Origin: Candidatus Kryptoniota bacterium
GTDB taxonomy: Bacteria; Bacteroidota; Ignavibacteria; Kryptoniales; JAKASW01
Assembly (NCBI GenBank): GCA_036567965.1
Contig: DATCTN010000026.1
Location: 62,001-126,000, forward strand
Direction: 5' to 3'
Length of the DNA stretch: 64,000 bases
Under the pieces are notes generated by a model. It saw nothing but the letters and a program-made list of their open reading frames with translations. It was not told where the DNA came from and made no database searches. A program made the position numbers and the translations under genes. Shown one piece after another: positions 8,073 through 16,373 of the stretch; position 1 is the first letter of the stretch; every line of letters starts with the position of its first letter.

Positions 8073-10175
8073 TCAGTCATTTGAGCTCGCGCGAAGCTTG
8101 AACTCGCCCTTCATCTTAAGAGCGACATAACTCGTCCGCTGGAACTGGACCGTCTGCTCCCCCTCCGGTGTCGAAGCCGTGACGAGGAACTCTAGACACG
8201 CATGCTCCAGCATTTTGGCTTCGGGGGCGGTAACGCTGACGACAAGTGCACTGAATACAGGCAGCGCGACTGTTCCATCATCGTTGAACCTGGTGGGTGA
8301 GGCGACGCTAAACTGCCCGGTATCCGGGAGAACGAAGAGGACTTTATGTGTAAGTGTGTCGAGCGCCATCACAGAAAACCTGACGCCGATTGGAAGCGCG
8401 TTTGTAATCTCGAAAGTTATCCTGCCGCTGTCGACATCATCGAGACCCTTTTTCGTTTCAGCGGACAGCTGGAGGTTTCCGGAAACCAGAGTATAGTTGA
8501 AGTCTTTCAATCCGACATCGAGCGGGCACATTATTAGGGCGGTTCCGCCGAATGCATCATTTTTTGAAATCGTGCCAGCCTCATTTGTGGGGTTGAGCAT
8601 TGCCGTACGGTCGATTATGAATCTGTCGGGAAACGACCCGGTGTTGCTGATGAAACGATTGAGCATATCGGCGAAGCATTTCCCAAGTACCACATCGTTT
8701 CCCTGCGACCCGGGGTAAAGAGTCTGTGTGACAACTGCGGAATCGGCTTCATGGATGCCGCGGTTACTGCTTCTCGCGGTGACTCTCAATGTGAGCGCAG
8801 CGGGGAGGCTGCCGGTAAGATTCAGCTTGAATGTCAGCCTTGTTGAATCGCTCAATCGATCGTCAGGATTCAGATCGCCTTTCAGTCCAGGGAGACTCAC
8901 GACTTCAGTGTCCGATGTCAGGTGGACCGGATTCGGCATTCGAATGACTCCCGTTGCAGAAATGAAACTGACACTCGACATTGTGAAGTTACCACTTATC
9001 TTGTCCGAGGATGAGACGAGAACGAATTCTCCGCCCGAGCCGGGCAGTGTGACAGTCATCGCGTATGATATTGAATCGGCCGGTTGACTCCCAAGATCCA
9101 TCGTCCAGTTGGAAAGACTAAATGAGTCTGAGCTTTTACTTTTGGCATCAGGAGTCTGGAGATCTCCCACGCTCGCGAGGTCCCGGTCAACCTCGAAGGG
9201 GTTTCCATGGTCGTCCCTCATGCCGTTCACTATGATCTTCACGTCGCATGGCATGTTAAAAAAGTTTCTCATGTTCGCTGCGATTGTGCCGGACGCGATG
9301 CTCGCCCTTTGTATCTTCTGTGAGCCGGGGAAGGCAATTTTCCCGCTGATAACAACAGGGGGCTGAGGATCTACGACGGCCTCGGCGGATGTCGCCTTGA
9401 TGTTTTTCAGAGACATCGTGACAAGAACCACCGTATCCGATTTTACAAGTACGGACTTAGTACCTCCGGGAGAGCTTAAAACCATGCACACCTTCGGGTT
9501 CGCCGGCAGCATGATATCTTCGAGCTTCTGTGTACTCGTGTATGATTCGCCCGGATCCAGCTTCTTGTCGGGGAGCTGAACTGTGAACAGCGTTTCCCCA
9601 GCCGAATCCTCGAATACGATTCCCTCGGGGAAATCCAATTGCTCGCAGTATTCGCTGACGATACTGGCAGTCAAGTCGGCAGAACTGATTTCAGCCCATT
9701 TGAAATTGGCAGCATTTGCGGATGCGGCGAATGTAAATGTCCTGGGAGGAATCGGCATTGGTGTTACGCTGTGTCCTACGACCGATTTGCTTCCGGTCAA
9801 CTGGTCGAGCATCGTTACAAAAGTGAACGGCGACGGAGACCGGATGGAGAAAGTACCCAGGGAGTCGACGACACTTACGGATGGGAAAGCCTTTAACTTC
9901 AAACTATTGCCCACCTTGACTGTGGAAAGGCTCAGGTTCTCACAAGTGGATAGTGCACCCGATGACCAGATAGTAGTCAAAGAGGTTGTGTCGCCCTTCG
10001 TGGTGACGACAGAATCTTTCCCCACGATCTGTGCCAGTGTAAACGTACCGTTGAAAATGGGAATGCTTAGCTGTGCGTCCCACGTTGGCATTACAAATTT
10101 TTGCGGTAGATCGCGGGAACACCCTGACGCGAGAAGGACTGGCAGAGTTAACGCCAGGAATAGCATAGGTTTCAT
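8073..10175 (-). CDS. Large lipoprotein of unknown function
   Basis: Translation probably starts at the ATG at 10175 (GAGG just upstream), not the TTG at 10196. The product is about 700 residues with a lipoprotein signal (MKPMLFLALTLPVLLASGC, lipobox LASGC). The rest is rich in beta-strand and Ser/Thr, with repeated LPGSGGEFVL- and VVSVTAPEAK-like stretches and no catalytic motif that I recognise. The downstream partner is an outer-membrane barrel 9 bases away, in the same frame. A surface or periplasmic lipoprotein working with that barrel is a reasonable inference. No family name can be given. Confidence 0.65.
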   Translation of the reverse strand: MKPMLFLALTLPVLLASGCSRDLPQKFVMPTWDAQLSIPIFNGTFTLAQIVGKDSVVTTKGDTTSLTTIWSSGALSTCENLSLSTVKVGNSLKLKAFPSVSVVDSLGTFSIRSPSPFTFVTMLDQLTGSKSVVGHSVTPMPIPPRTFTFAASANAANFKWAEISSADLTASIVSEYCEQLDFPEGIVFEDSAGETLFTVQLPDKKLDPGESYTSTQKLEDIMLPANPKVCMVLSSPGGTKSVLVKSDTVVLVTMSLKNIKATSAEAVVDPQPPVVISGKIAFPGSQKIQRASIASGTIAANMRNFFNMPCDVKIIVNGMRDDHGNPFEVDRDLASVGDLQTPDAKSKSSDSFSLSNWTMDLGSQPADSISYAMTVTLPGSGGEFVLVSSSDKISGNFTMSSVSFISATGVIRMPNPVHLTSDTEVVSLPGLKGDLNPDDRLSDSTRLTFKLNLTGSLPAALTLRVTARSSNRGIHEADSAVVTQTLYPGSQGNDVVLGKCFADMLNRFISNTGSFPDRFIIDRTAMLNPTNEAGTISKNDAFGGTALIMCPLDVGLKDFNYTLVSGNLQLSAETKKGLDDVDSGRITFEITNALPIGVRFSVMALDTLTHKVLFVLPDTGQFSVASPTRFNDDGTVALPVFSALVVSVTAPEAKMLEHACLEFLVTASTPEGEQTVQFQRTSYVALKMKGEFKLRASSND

Positions 10176-10391
10176 TTTGTGATTCCTCGACGTCAATAGA
10201 AATGAACTTATGCGATGCTTATCTATTCAGGCGAGATCGCGATTCGCCTTCCCCCTTCGCCTCATCCGTATATGTCTATCAAACAAATCTCTTCTGAGGT
10301 AACGGGCGAAAGGGCGGATTCACTCACGCACCGTGGTACCTCCTCAGTTTCAAAATCAGATTTTCAAATCGAACTTTCTCCGAACTGAGAA

Positions 10392-11330
10392 CTAGTTGCC
10401 TGATTGAGCCCCGTAAAGCGCAGCGGCACCGTATTCCTTCCCGTTGAAGAAGTAGCCCGCCGGGTCGACATGAACGCCGTTCTTCCTCACTTCGTAATGC
10501 AGATGCGGCCCGGTGGATAATCCGGAGTCGCCGCTCAATGCAATGACCTGTCCGCGGACGATCTTTTGTCCTGCCTTGACAAGTGCCTTTGAAAGATGAC
10601 CGTAAAGAGTCGTGTAGCCGTAGCCATGAGATATTTCAACGACATTCCCGTACCCTCCTCTTCGCCCCACGTAGGAGATCACGCCGTCTCCTGTCGAGTG
10701 TACCGGTGTACCATAACCGACTACGATATCTATTCCCTCATGCATCAGCCGCATATGGAGGATCGGATGGAATCGAATGCCGAATCCGTCCGTCATGGTG
10801 CCGAAACGTATTGGGTCAATCGCCGGGAGGTGGAGGAACATGTCCTGGTTCTTCTTGTACTTCGACAAAATCTCCGAGTAACTCTCCTGTTGCAGTCTCG
10901 CTTCACGATCGAGTGCGTCCAATGCGCTCGAGGCTGTCGAGATCATCTTGTTCGCATCCGGCGACATCCCGTAATCCTTGTTGATCTCCGTTCCACCGAT
11001 TCCGACTTTGCGAACATCGGAAGAAATATTCTGCATGCCCACGGATGTCCGAAGTTCCCTGTCGCTCCGCCCGAGGTCCAGCATTGTGTTTTGAAGCGCG
11101 ATGAGTTTGTGATCGAGAGTCGAGAGCTTAACCTTAAGCGCGCTGTTTTCCATGGCCATGTTGTCGGCTCGAAGACTCTTCACATTCAGGAGATCAAACC
11201 CAAAATATTCTGACGTCATTGTGGCTATCGACGAGATGATGACTATCGATCCAGCTGATAACAGGATCCTTCGCAGGCTTAGAGAAGTAAATCTCAGACT
11301 CGATTGTGAATAGTAGTAAAGTTTGAACAT
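10392..11330 (-). CDS. M23 family zinc metallopeptidase (membrane-anchored murein hydrolase)
   Basis: The 312-residue protein has an N-terminal basic stretch and a single transmembrane helix (about residues 25-45), a coiled-coil-like segment (about 55-150), and a C-terminal LytM/peptidase M23 domain. Both zinc-binding motifs are present: HEGIDI (HxxxD) and GPHLHYEV (HxH). GYGNVVEISHGYGYTTLYGHL and the GQVIALSGDSG strand are typical of the fold. These enzymes cut peptide cross-links in peptidoglycan or act as scaffolds during growth and division. With both metal motifs complete, it should be active. The start ATG has AAGGA upstream. Confidence 0.9.
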   Translation of the reverse strand: MFKLYYYSQSSLRFTSLSLRRILLSAGSIVIISSIATMTSEYFGFDLLNVKSLRADNMAMENSALKVKLSTLDHKLIALQNTMLDLGRSDRELRTSVGMQNISSDVRKVGIGGTEINKDYGMSPDANKMISTASSALDALDREARLQQESYSEILSKYKKNQDMFLHLPAIDPIRFGTMTDGFGIRFHPILHMRLMHEGIDIVVGYGTPVHSTGDGVISYVGRRGGYGNVVEISHGYGYTTLYGHLSKALVKAGQKIVRGQVIALSGDSGLSTGPHLHYEVRKNGVHVDPAGYFFNGKEYGAAALYGAQSGN

Positions 11331-11633
11331 TTATCCTTCAATTCGCTATGCGACAACCACCATGCCGCAAAGACTAAGGAGTCGGGTTCTAAAGCATGCT
11401 CGACTGCACGTCAATCTATATGATTCCTGGAGGGCTTGGGAGTCCGGTGCTTAATCCACCGGCTAAGCAAGTAATTATTACAATCGTATGGAAAAAATTG
11501 CTGGTACTTTAAATGGATGGTATCCGAGTGAGCGACCAGCTGATACCGCCCTGCCAGGTAATCAGCAGGTGAAGATGTTTAACAGATAAAATGCGGATGA
11601 TGTTTGCGGTGGAAGCGGTATGTGCTCTTCATT
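11331..11633. other. Intergenic region, 303 bp, no gene seen
   Basis: This stretch lies between two minus-strand genes. It should hold the M23 promoter and the end of the TPR gene transcript. A small inverted repeat (CCGGTG/CACCGG, 11444-11462) is the only structure noted; no T-run adjoins it. I found no convincing ORF or RNA gene. Confidence 0.5.
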
Positions 11634-12065
11634 TTAATTTGCGGGTTTCCCGGAGAGCCGGTCATTAACATAATTCAAAAGCTGAATAGCAGGCTGGAAG
11701 TCGGGTCGGCTCTCAAGTATTTCCATGAGTCGTGATTTCGCCTTAAAATATTCACCAACTCTAACGTACGCATAACTGATTGCGAGACCATTTTGAATTT
11801 TTTCGGAAGGACTCTGCGGAAAGCTGTCAGTCAGAAGGTAGTACGTCAGTGCTTTGTCCGCGTCGCCTCTCCGCATCATTACGTCCCCGAGCGTTCTATA
11901 CGCCTGGATCGATGGGTTTATTCGCAACGAGCGCAGGAGAATATCAACCATGTTGTCGATTCGATTTTCCTGAAGATAAAGTCGTGCGAGATACAGATAT
12001 AAGGATACGTCCGGTGGATCCTGGCTCAGCAGCGCCCTGTACTCACCTTCGACCTCTCTCCAGTC
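11634..12065 (-). pseudogene. 3' part of interrupted SGNH-hydrolase/TPR gene (TPR tail)
   Basis: This is the continuation, in the identical frame, of the SGNH/TPR gene that stops at the TGA at 12066-12068. Read straight on, it begins DWREVEGEYRALLSQDP and contains about three TPR units (LYLARLYLQENR, AYRTLGDVMMRRGDADKALTYYLL, ISYAYVRVGEYFKAKSRLMEIL). A separate start is possible at the ATG at 11951, giving 105 residues, but no good Shine-Dalgarno sequence was seen and it would begin inside a TPR helix. Either this is a disabled gene, or the TGA is a sequencing error or a read-through site. Confidence 0.7.
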
Positions 12066-13652
12066 TCAGCGCCGCTGGTAGAAATTTATCGCACGGAGGT
12101 GTGCGTTTCCCCAGTCGAGATTGCCGTCCACAACTTGTTGGGCTATCTCGCCGATCGTGTCGGACGGCGAGATGGAATCACCGCGAGGTGCCTGGTTTTT
12201 GAACGGCCATCCGGAAGTCAGGACGTCTGTCGATTGTTTCGCGATCTGCTCGTCTAGTTCCGTTATGCTCCGACTTCCCCAAAGTTCCGCGTCCTCGATG
12301 GTGTCGTTCTTCGTCCACTCCGCTTTTGTGGCGAGGAGACCGTTCGCCTTCATCACTTCCGAGTAGCATTTCGCGATTAGGAAATCTCCACGGGAATTCG
12401 GATGGAGGTGTTCTGTTATTAGATTGTGCCCGATGAGGGAATCCGGCGACTCAGTCATGAAAAATTTTTCCATATCCGCAACAAAGCAATCGCGGCCGTC
12501 AGCCATCGTTCTTATCAGATCGTTGAACTTGCTATCGGTTCTGAATCGCAGCTCGTCATCGTCACGCGCTAGAATGTATTCTGCGAGTGCGTTTGATTTC
12601 TTCCCCGCTTCATCGTAGCATCGGGCCAATCTGTAGTGTGCCCCGGCATGACTTGAGTCAATTGAGATCGCATTCTGAAATTCAATTATCGCCGAATCAA
12701 TTTTGCCGGGATTTTCAAACTCGTGTCCTCTCTTCATTGCATTCTCTAAGATCGAATCCTGCATCTTGTTGCCGGAGTAGCTCGAGATGAACGGAGGCTG
12801 GTCTCTGAGGTCCGAAACCTGAGTGCCTAGTATAAGGGGAATTCCGCTTGATCGGCAGTACTCTCTTAGAGCGATTAGGTTTTCGCGAAAGATGGAACAT
12901 GTTTTGTTATATAATTCGCTCCCGGGCTGCACGTATGCGCCCCGCGAGAGCCGCTCCATCTCCGTACCGCGCGAGAGTGTGTCATTTGTTCGTCCCCAAA
13001 GTCTTGCGATTCCATTAAGCCCGTCGCGCATGAGTTGGAATGTTCGGCAGTGAATCATTCGCAGGTACAGAAGCGTGAAGAATCTCGACGAACCGACTGT
13101 CTGGTTGGACGCAGCGCCGAGCGCGCCGTAAAATTCATTGTGACCGTCGTAATCAATTATCAAATCGGGTTGGTAACGTGCGAGCTCCGTGCCGATATCA
13201 AGAGCCGTATAGCTGCTTGTCGCCGTCATGCCGAGATTGATTATCTCAACTTCCTTCTGCGGGAAGATCGCTTTTAGTCTGTCGCGCAGATATGTTGAGA
13301 ATGCTCCGTTGTAGTAATAAGGGTAGCCGACCGTGGTGGATCCGCCCAGACAGAAGATTCGGTAAACGCCCGCGGGTTTTGGCATAGCGAAATAAGTGGG
13401 GGAGGTGGACGGGTGAAATGCCGATTTGCCAAAGTAACGGTACTTGACGTCCGGATTCTCCCTGTAGAAAGTCCGCCTTCCGATTTCAACTCGACTGAAG
13501 AGGGAAACATCCTCGCCATAGTTGAACAGCCTCAACCCAATCTCGAGACACACAATAAAAATAACCGGAATCGAAAATGTCACAGCGATGAAGATATATC
13601 GCTTGATTGGAGTCAGCTTTGACGTCTCCACAAATCGTTCTTCGGTCGTCAT
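12066..13652 (-). CDS. Membrane-anchored SGNH/GDSL-type hydrolase with TPR repeats, cut short by an in-frame TGA
   Basis: The start is taken at the ATG at 13652 (MTTEERFVETSK); an ATG at 13685 is an alternative, and the frame stays open to 13940. The protein has one membrane helix near the N-terminus (YIFIAVTFSIPVIFIVCLEI), then SGNH blocks: block I FCLGGSTTVGYP (Ser near residue 105), block III DYDGHNEFYG, and block V EHLHPNSRGD containing the His. TPR-like helices follow (HAGAHYRLARCYDEAGKKSNALAEY). Members of this family are membrane-bound esterase- or acyltransferase-like enzymes, often acting on glycans. The frame ends at a TGA after NFYQRR. The next codons, in frame, continue the TPR array for 143 residues, so the full gene probably spans 11634-13652. 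A Gly codon GGA changed to TGA would fit, since RGDW is the usual TPR sequence at that point. Confidence 0.7.
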   Translation of the reverse strand: MTTEERFVETSKLTPIKRYIFIAVTFSIPVIFIVCLEIGLRLFNYGEDVSLFSRVEIGRRTFYRENPDVKYRYFGKSAFHPSTSPTYFAMPKPAGVYRIFCLGGSTTVGYPYYYNGAFSTYLRDRLKAIFPQKEVEIINLGMTATSSYTALDIGTELARYQPDLIIDYDGHNEFYGALGAASNQTVGSSRFFTLLYLRMIHCRTFQLMRDGLNGIARLWGRTNDTLSRGTEMERLSRGAYVQPGSELYNKTCSIFRENLIALREYCRSSGIPLILGTQVSDLRDQPPFISSYSGNKMQDSILENAMKRGHEFENPGKIDSAIIEFQNAISIDSSHAGAHYRLARCYDEAGKKSNALAEYILARDDDELRFRTDSKFNDLIRTMADGRDCFVADMEKFFMTESPDSLIGHNLITEHLHPNSRGDFLIAKCYSEVMKANGLLATKAEWTKNDTIEDAELWGSRSITELDEQIAKQSTDVLTSGWPFKNQAPRGDSISPSDTIGEIAQQVVDGNLDWGNAHLRAINFYQRR

Positions 13653-14025
13653 GCCGGAAAATATACGCTGAAAAGGTGAAAACATTATGGTGAGTCGGCA
13701 CTTTACAATTTTCACGATAAGACTCGGGTCTGCATGTCTCCCGAAATGAACTACCACGTGAACAGGACATTTATTCTCGGGTAGAATAAACCTCGATTGA
13801 CAAAAGGAAAGTCCTTGAAGAAAATTCCGGGTTGGACTAATATGATTTTCGTCCGATATTGCGAAGCTAGCGTGAATGGTGTTGTGCAATTGAAGGCTGT
13901 CGGGATGCAGAGTAGATGGTAGCTGGAGTTCGGTATGCAAATTTCAAGGAACAAAAGAGCGCGACAAGTGGATGACTTCTCTGCGTTCAATTTCCATTTG
14001 AGATTTGAATAGGAGTGAATCGCAT
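13653..14025. other. Divergent intergenic region upstream of GH9 and SGNH genes
   Basis: About 370 bp lie between divergent starts. On the plus strand TTGACA (13797-13802) is followed after 17 bases by GAAAAT, a poor -10, so this is a weak promoter candidate for the GH9 gene. The minus-strand SGNH frame stays open through most of the region, without a start of better quality. Nothing else was recognised. Confidence 0.35.
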
Positions 14026-16029
14026 ATGAAAATGTTACGACGTTTAATGGTAATCGGAGCATTTGTAGTTCTTCAATGGAATGCGGTTTGGTCGCAAACC
14101 GTTATGATCAATCAGGTCGGGTATCTTCCCGATCAACAAAAGAAATTTTACGCGATAGCCGGCGCAGACAGTTTCTCTGTTACTGACGTCAATACCGGTG
14201 CAGTTGCGTATAGAGGCACGCTGCAAACACCTTCGGGAAAGGATCCATCGACGGGGTTTTACATTTATGCAGGGGATTTCTCGCCGTTGACTACTGAAGG
14301 AACATACAAGATATACACGGATGCTCCGGACAGTTCTTACCAGTTCAGCATCTCGCGAAGCGTCTTCGAAAGTGTGTACAAAGCTTCGTTGAAAGGTTAT
14401 TATTTTCAAAGGTGTGGTACTTCTCTCCTCTCGCAGAACGCGGGAGTGTATGCGCGGAGCACGTGTCACGTAAACGACGGCACTTATCACTCAACTACCG
14501 GTTTGACCGGAACGAAGGTGACTACAGGTGGGTGGCATGATGCAGGAGATTACGGCAAGTATGTCGTGAATGCCGGCATTTCTGTCGGAACACTCCTGCT
14601 CGCCTACGAAATGTTCCCGGACAAGTTCAAGTACGATGATTTGAACATTCCTGAAAGCGGTAACTCAGTTCCTGACATCCTTGACGAATCGAAATATGAA
14701 CTCGACTGGCTGCTTGAGATGCAGGACACCACGGACGGTGGAGTCTATTTCAAGGTGACCACCGAGAACTTCGACGGATTTGAGATGCCGAGCTCGGATC
14801 TGTCGACAAGATACATTTACCAAAAATCCACTACTGCGACGGGAGACTTTGCAGCTGTGATGGCGCTGGCAGCAAGACTCTTTCAGCAATTCGATACGGC
14901 ATATGCTTCAAGATGCCTGAACGCTTCTCGCCTCGCATGGCAGCACCTCGAGGCAAAACCGACTATCGTGCCCACCGGCGGGTTCCATAATCCATCCGGT
15001 ACAGGAACAGGGGAGTACGGCGATGGCAGCGATTCCGATGAACGGTTGTGGGCATCGGCGGAATTGTTCGTTACAACGGGCGACACTCTGTACCATAATT
15101 ACTTCAAAAGCCACTACAACTCGTCGGGTATTTTCGCGTCGACCATGGGTTGGGCGGATGTGCGTTCCATGGGTCAGCTCGAGTACCTTATCGGCGGCCA
15201 ATCGAAAGCCGACACGTCCGTACAATCGCAGCTGAAGGTTTCACTCCTCGCTTATTGCAGCGCGCTGAGTTATACGGCGGAGTACGACGGACTGAACGTA
15301 ACACTTACGCCTTCCCAATATTATTGGGGGAGCAACGGTCAGGTGTTGAACAATGCGGTCCTGCTAATTGCGGGTTACGTATTTTCAGGAGATACTACAT
15401 ATTACAACACTGCTCTGGAACAGCTCAATTACATACTCGGATGCAATGCCAGGCTCCAGACGTACGTGACCGGAATCGGCAGCAAGTCCCCACTGCACAT
15501 TCACCATCGTCCCTCTGCCGCTGACGGCATCGCGGCGCCAGTTCCCGGTTTGATGTCGGGAGGACCTGATGAAGGACTCGACGACGCGGTTCTCAAAGCA
15601 GACTACACTAGCACGACACCTCCTGCGCGATGTTATGTAGATGATCAGAACAGTTATGCGTCGAACGAGATCGCGATTAACTGGAATGCGCCGCTCGTGT
15701 TCGTGTCGGGTTATTTGAATGAGGCGCCTGCCACGCCTGTTGCTCAAGCCGTCCGCTCAATTCCGCTGAAATACAATTTGTCCCAGAATTATCCGAACCC
15801 TTTTAATCCATCTACCGTGATCGGGTACGATCTTCCGACCGGCGGGAAAGTATCCTTGAAGGTATATGACATTCTCGGGAGGGAAGTAGCTACACTCGTT
15901 TCGGGTGCAAGGGCTGCCGGGCACTATGACGTGACATTTGACGGAAGCCGACTGCCAAGTGGAGTGTACTTCTTCAGACTTTCTGCAGGACAATTCGGCT
16001 GCGCAAGAAAGATGGTGTTGCTTAAATAG
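14026..16029 (+). CDS. Glycoside hydrolase family 9 endoglucanase, T9SS-secreted
   Basis: The ATG at 14026 has AGGAG 10 bases upstream and starts a signal peptide (MKMLRRLMVIGAFVVLQWNAVWSQ). Next is a CelD-type N-terminal Ig-like domain (VMINQVGYLPDQQKKFYAI), then the (alpha/alpha)6 GH9 catalytic domain. The GGWHDAGDYGKY motif carries the base Asp pair (D172, D175). HHRPSA (near 493) and the acid Glu in NEIAINWNAP (E548) are in place, so the enzyme should be an active inverting beta-1,4-glucanase on cellulose or related glucans. The C-terminal T9SS sorting domain ([11 protein letters not shown], ending KMVLLK) indicates export to the outside. The neighbouring TonB receptor, GH13 and GH74 genes fit plant-polysaccharide use. 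Confidence 0.93.
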   Translation: MKMLRRLMVIGAFVVLQWNAVWSQTVMINQVGYLPDQQKKFYAIAGADSFSVTDVNTGAVAYRGTLQTPSGKDPSTGFYIYAGDFSPLTTEGTYKIYTDAPDSSYQFSISRSVFESVYKASLKGYYFQRCGTSLLSQNAGVYARSTCHVNDGTYHSTTGLTGTKVTTGGWHDAGDYGKYVVNAGISVGTLLLAYEMFPDKFKYDDLNIPESGNSVPDILDESKYELDWLLEMQDTTDGGVYFKVTTENFDGFEMPSSDLSTRYIYQKSTTATGDFAAVMALAARLFQQFDTAYASRCLNASRLAWQHLEAKPTIVPTGGFHNPSGTGTGEYGDGSDSDERLWASAELFVTTGDTLYHNYFKSHYNSSGIFASTMGWADVRSMGQLEYLIGGQSKADTSVQSQLKVSLLAYCSALSYTAEYDGLNVTLTPSQYYWGSNGQVLNNAVLLIAGYVFSGDTTYYNTALEQLNYILGCNARLQTYVTGIGSKSPLHIHHRPSAADGIAAPVPGLMSGGPDEGLDDAVLKADYTSTTPPARCYVDDQNSYASNEIAINWNAPLVFVSGYLNEAPATPVAQAVRSIPLKYNLSQNYPNPFNPSTVIGYDLPTGGKVSLKVYDILGREVATLVSGARAAGHYDVTFDGSRLPSGVYFFRLSAGQFGCARKMVLLK

Positions 16030-16040
16030 TTTCGACCGGG

Positions 16041-16073
16041 AGGTGACCGCCACTTATCAAGTGGCGGTCACCT
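16041..16073 (+). terminator. Perfect 15-bp hairpin after GH9 gene
   Basis: AGGTGACCGCCACTT pairs perfectly with AAGTGGCGGTCACCT around a 3-base loop, starting 12 bases after the GH9 stop. Only a short TTTC follows, so termination may be partly factor-dependent. A diverged copy of the right arm (AAGTGGGCGGTTACATTT) appears just downstream, at 16098-16115. Confidence 0.65.
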
Positions 16074-16373
16074 TTCAACCCAATCTTGACATTAGTCAAG
16101 TGGGCGGTTACATTTAAACAGTGCGTTAGCGCTAACATGTCAGGAGGCGCAAATATAACAAAGGCGTGTATTGATTCTTGATTTACTGAGCTCAATAAAA
16201 TTCGGTTCAGATAATCAGTCCTTCGGAGTCAGGGGGTCCGTCAATTTTGTCTCCAATTGTCAGGGGGCCAGAGACAAGGACGGATCAGCGCGCGGCAGAA
16301 CATATGCATAAGGCCGTGTCTTTCGTGCTTCCGCATTTCCTCATTGGCCTCGGATAAAAATTAGGAGAAGTCA
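16074..16373 (+). other. Leader region of the TonB-dependent receptor gene
   Basis: The 300-bp non-coding stretch contains TTGACA (16086-16091), the palindrome described separately (16125-16136), and AT-rich sequence. AGGAG at 16363-16367 precedes the receptor ATG by 6 bases. No ORF of note was seen. Confidence 0.5.
16125..16136. promoter_or_regulatory. Palindrome GTTAGCGCTAAC, putative LacI-family operator
   Basis: This is a perfect 12-bp palindrome with a central CG, the usual form of LacI-family sugar-repressor operators. It lies 238 bases before the TonB receptor start and about 34 bases downstream of a TTGACA hexamer (16086-16091), near where transcription would begin. A related palindrome, TTACCGGTAA, occurs before the UxuB-type gene (54230-54239). 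Assignment is by pattern only; no LacI gene is in the window. Confidence 0.45.

Noticed and set aside
8061-8075. The lipoprotein and the outer-membrane barrel genes are in the same frame, separated by one TGA, like the split TPR gene.
   Set aside because: The second ORF begins with its own signal peptide just after a TTG start, so the two are separate proteins. The shared frame is coincidence or simple coupling, not read-through.
16086-16113. TTGACA with TTACAT 16 bases on, as a promoter for the TonB receptor gene.
   Set aside because: The -10 match is poor. It is mentioned with the leader region but not called as a promoter.
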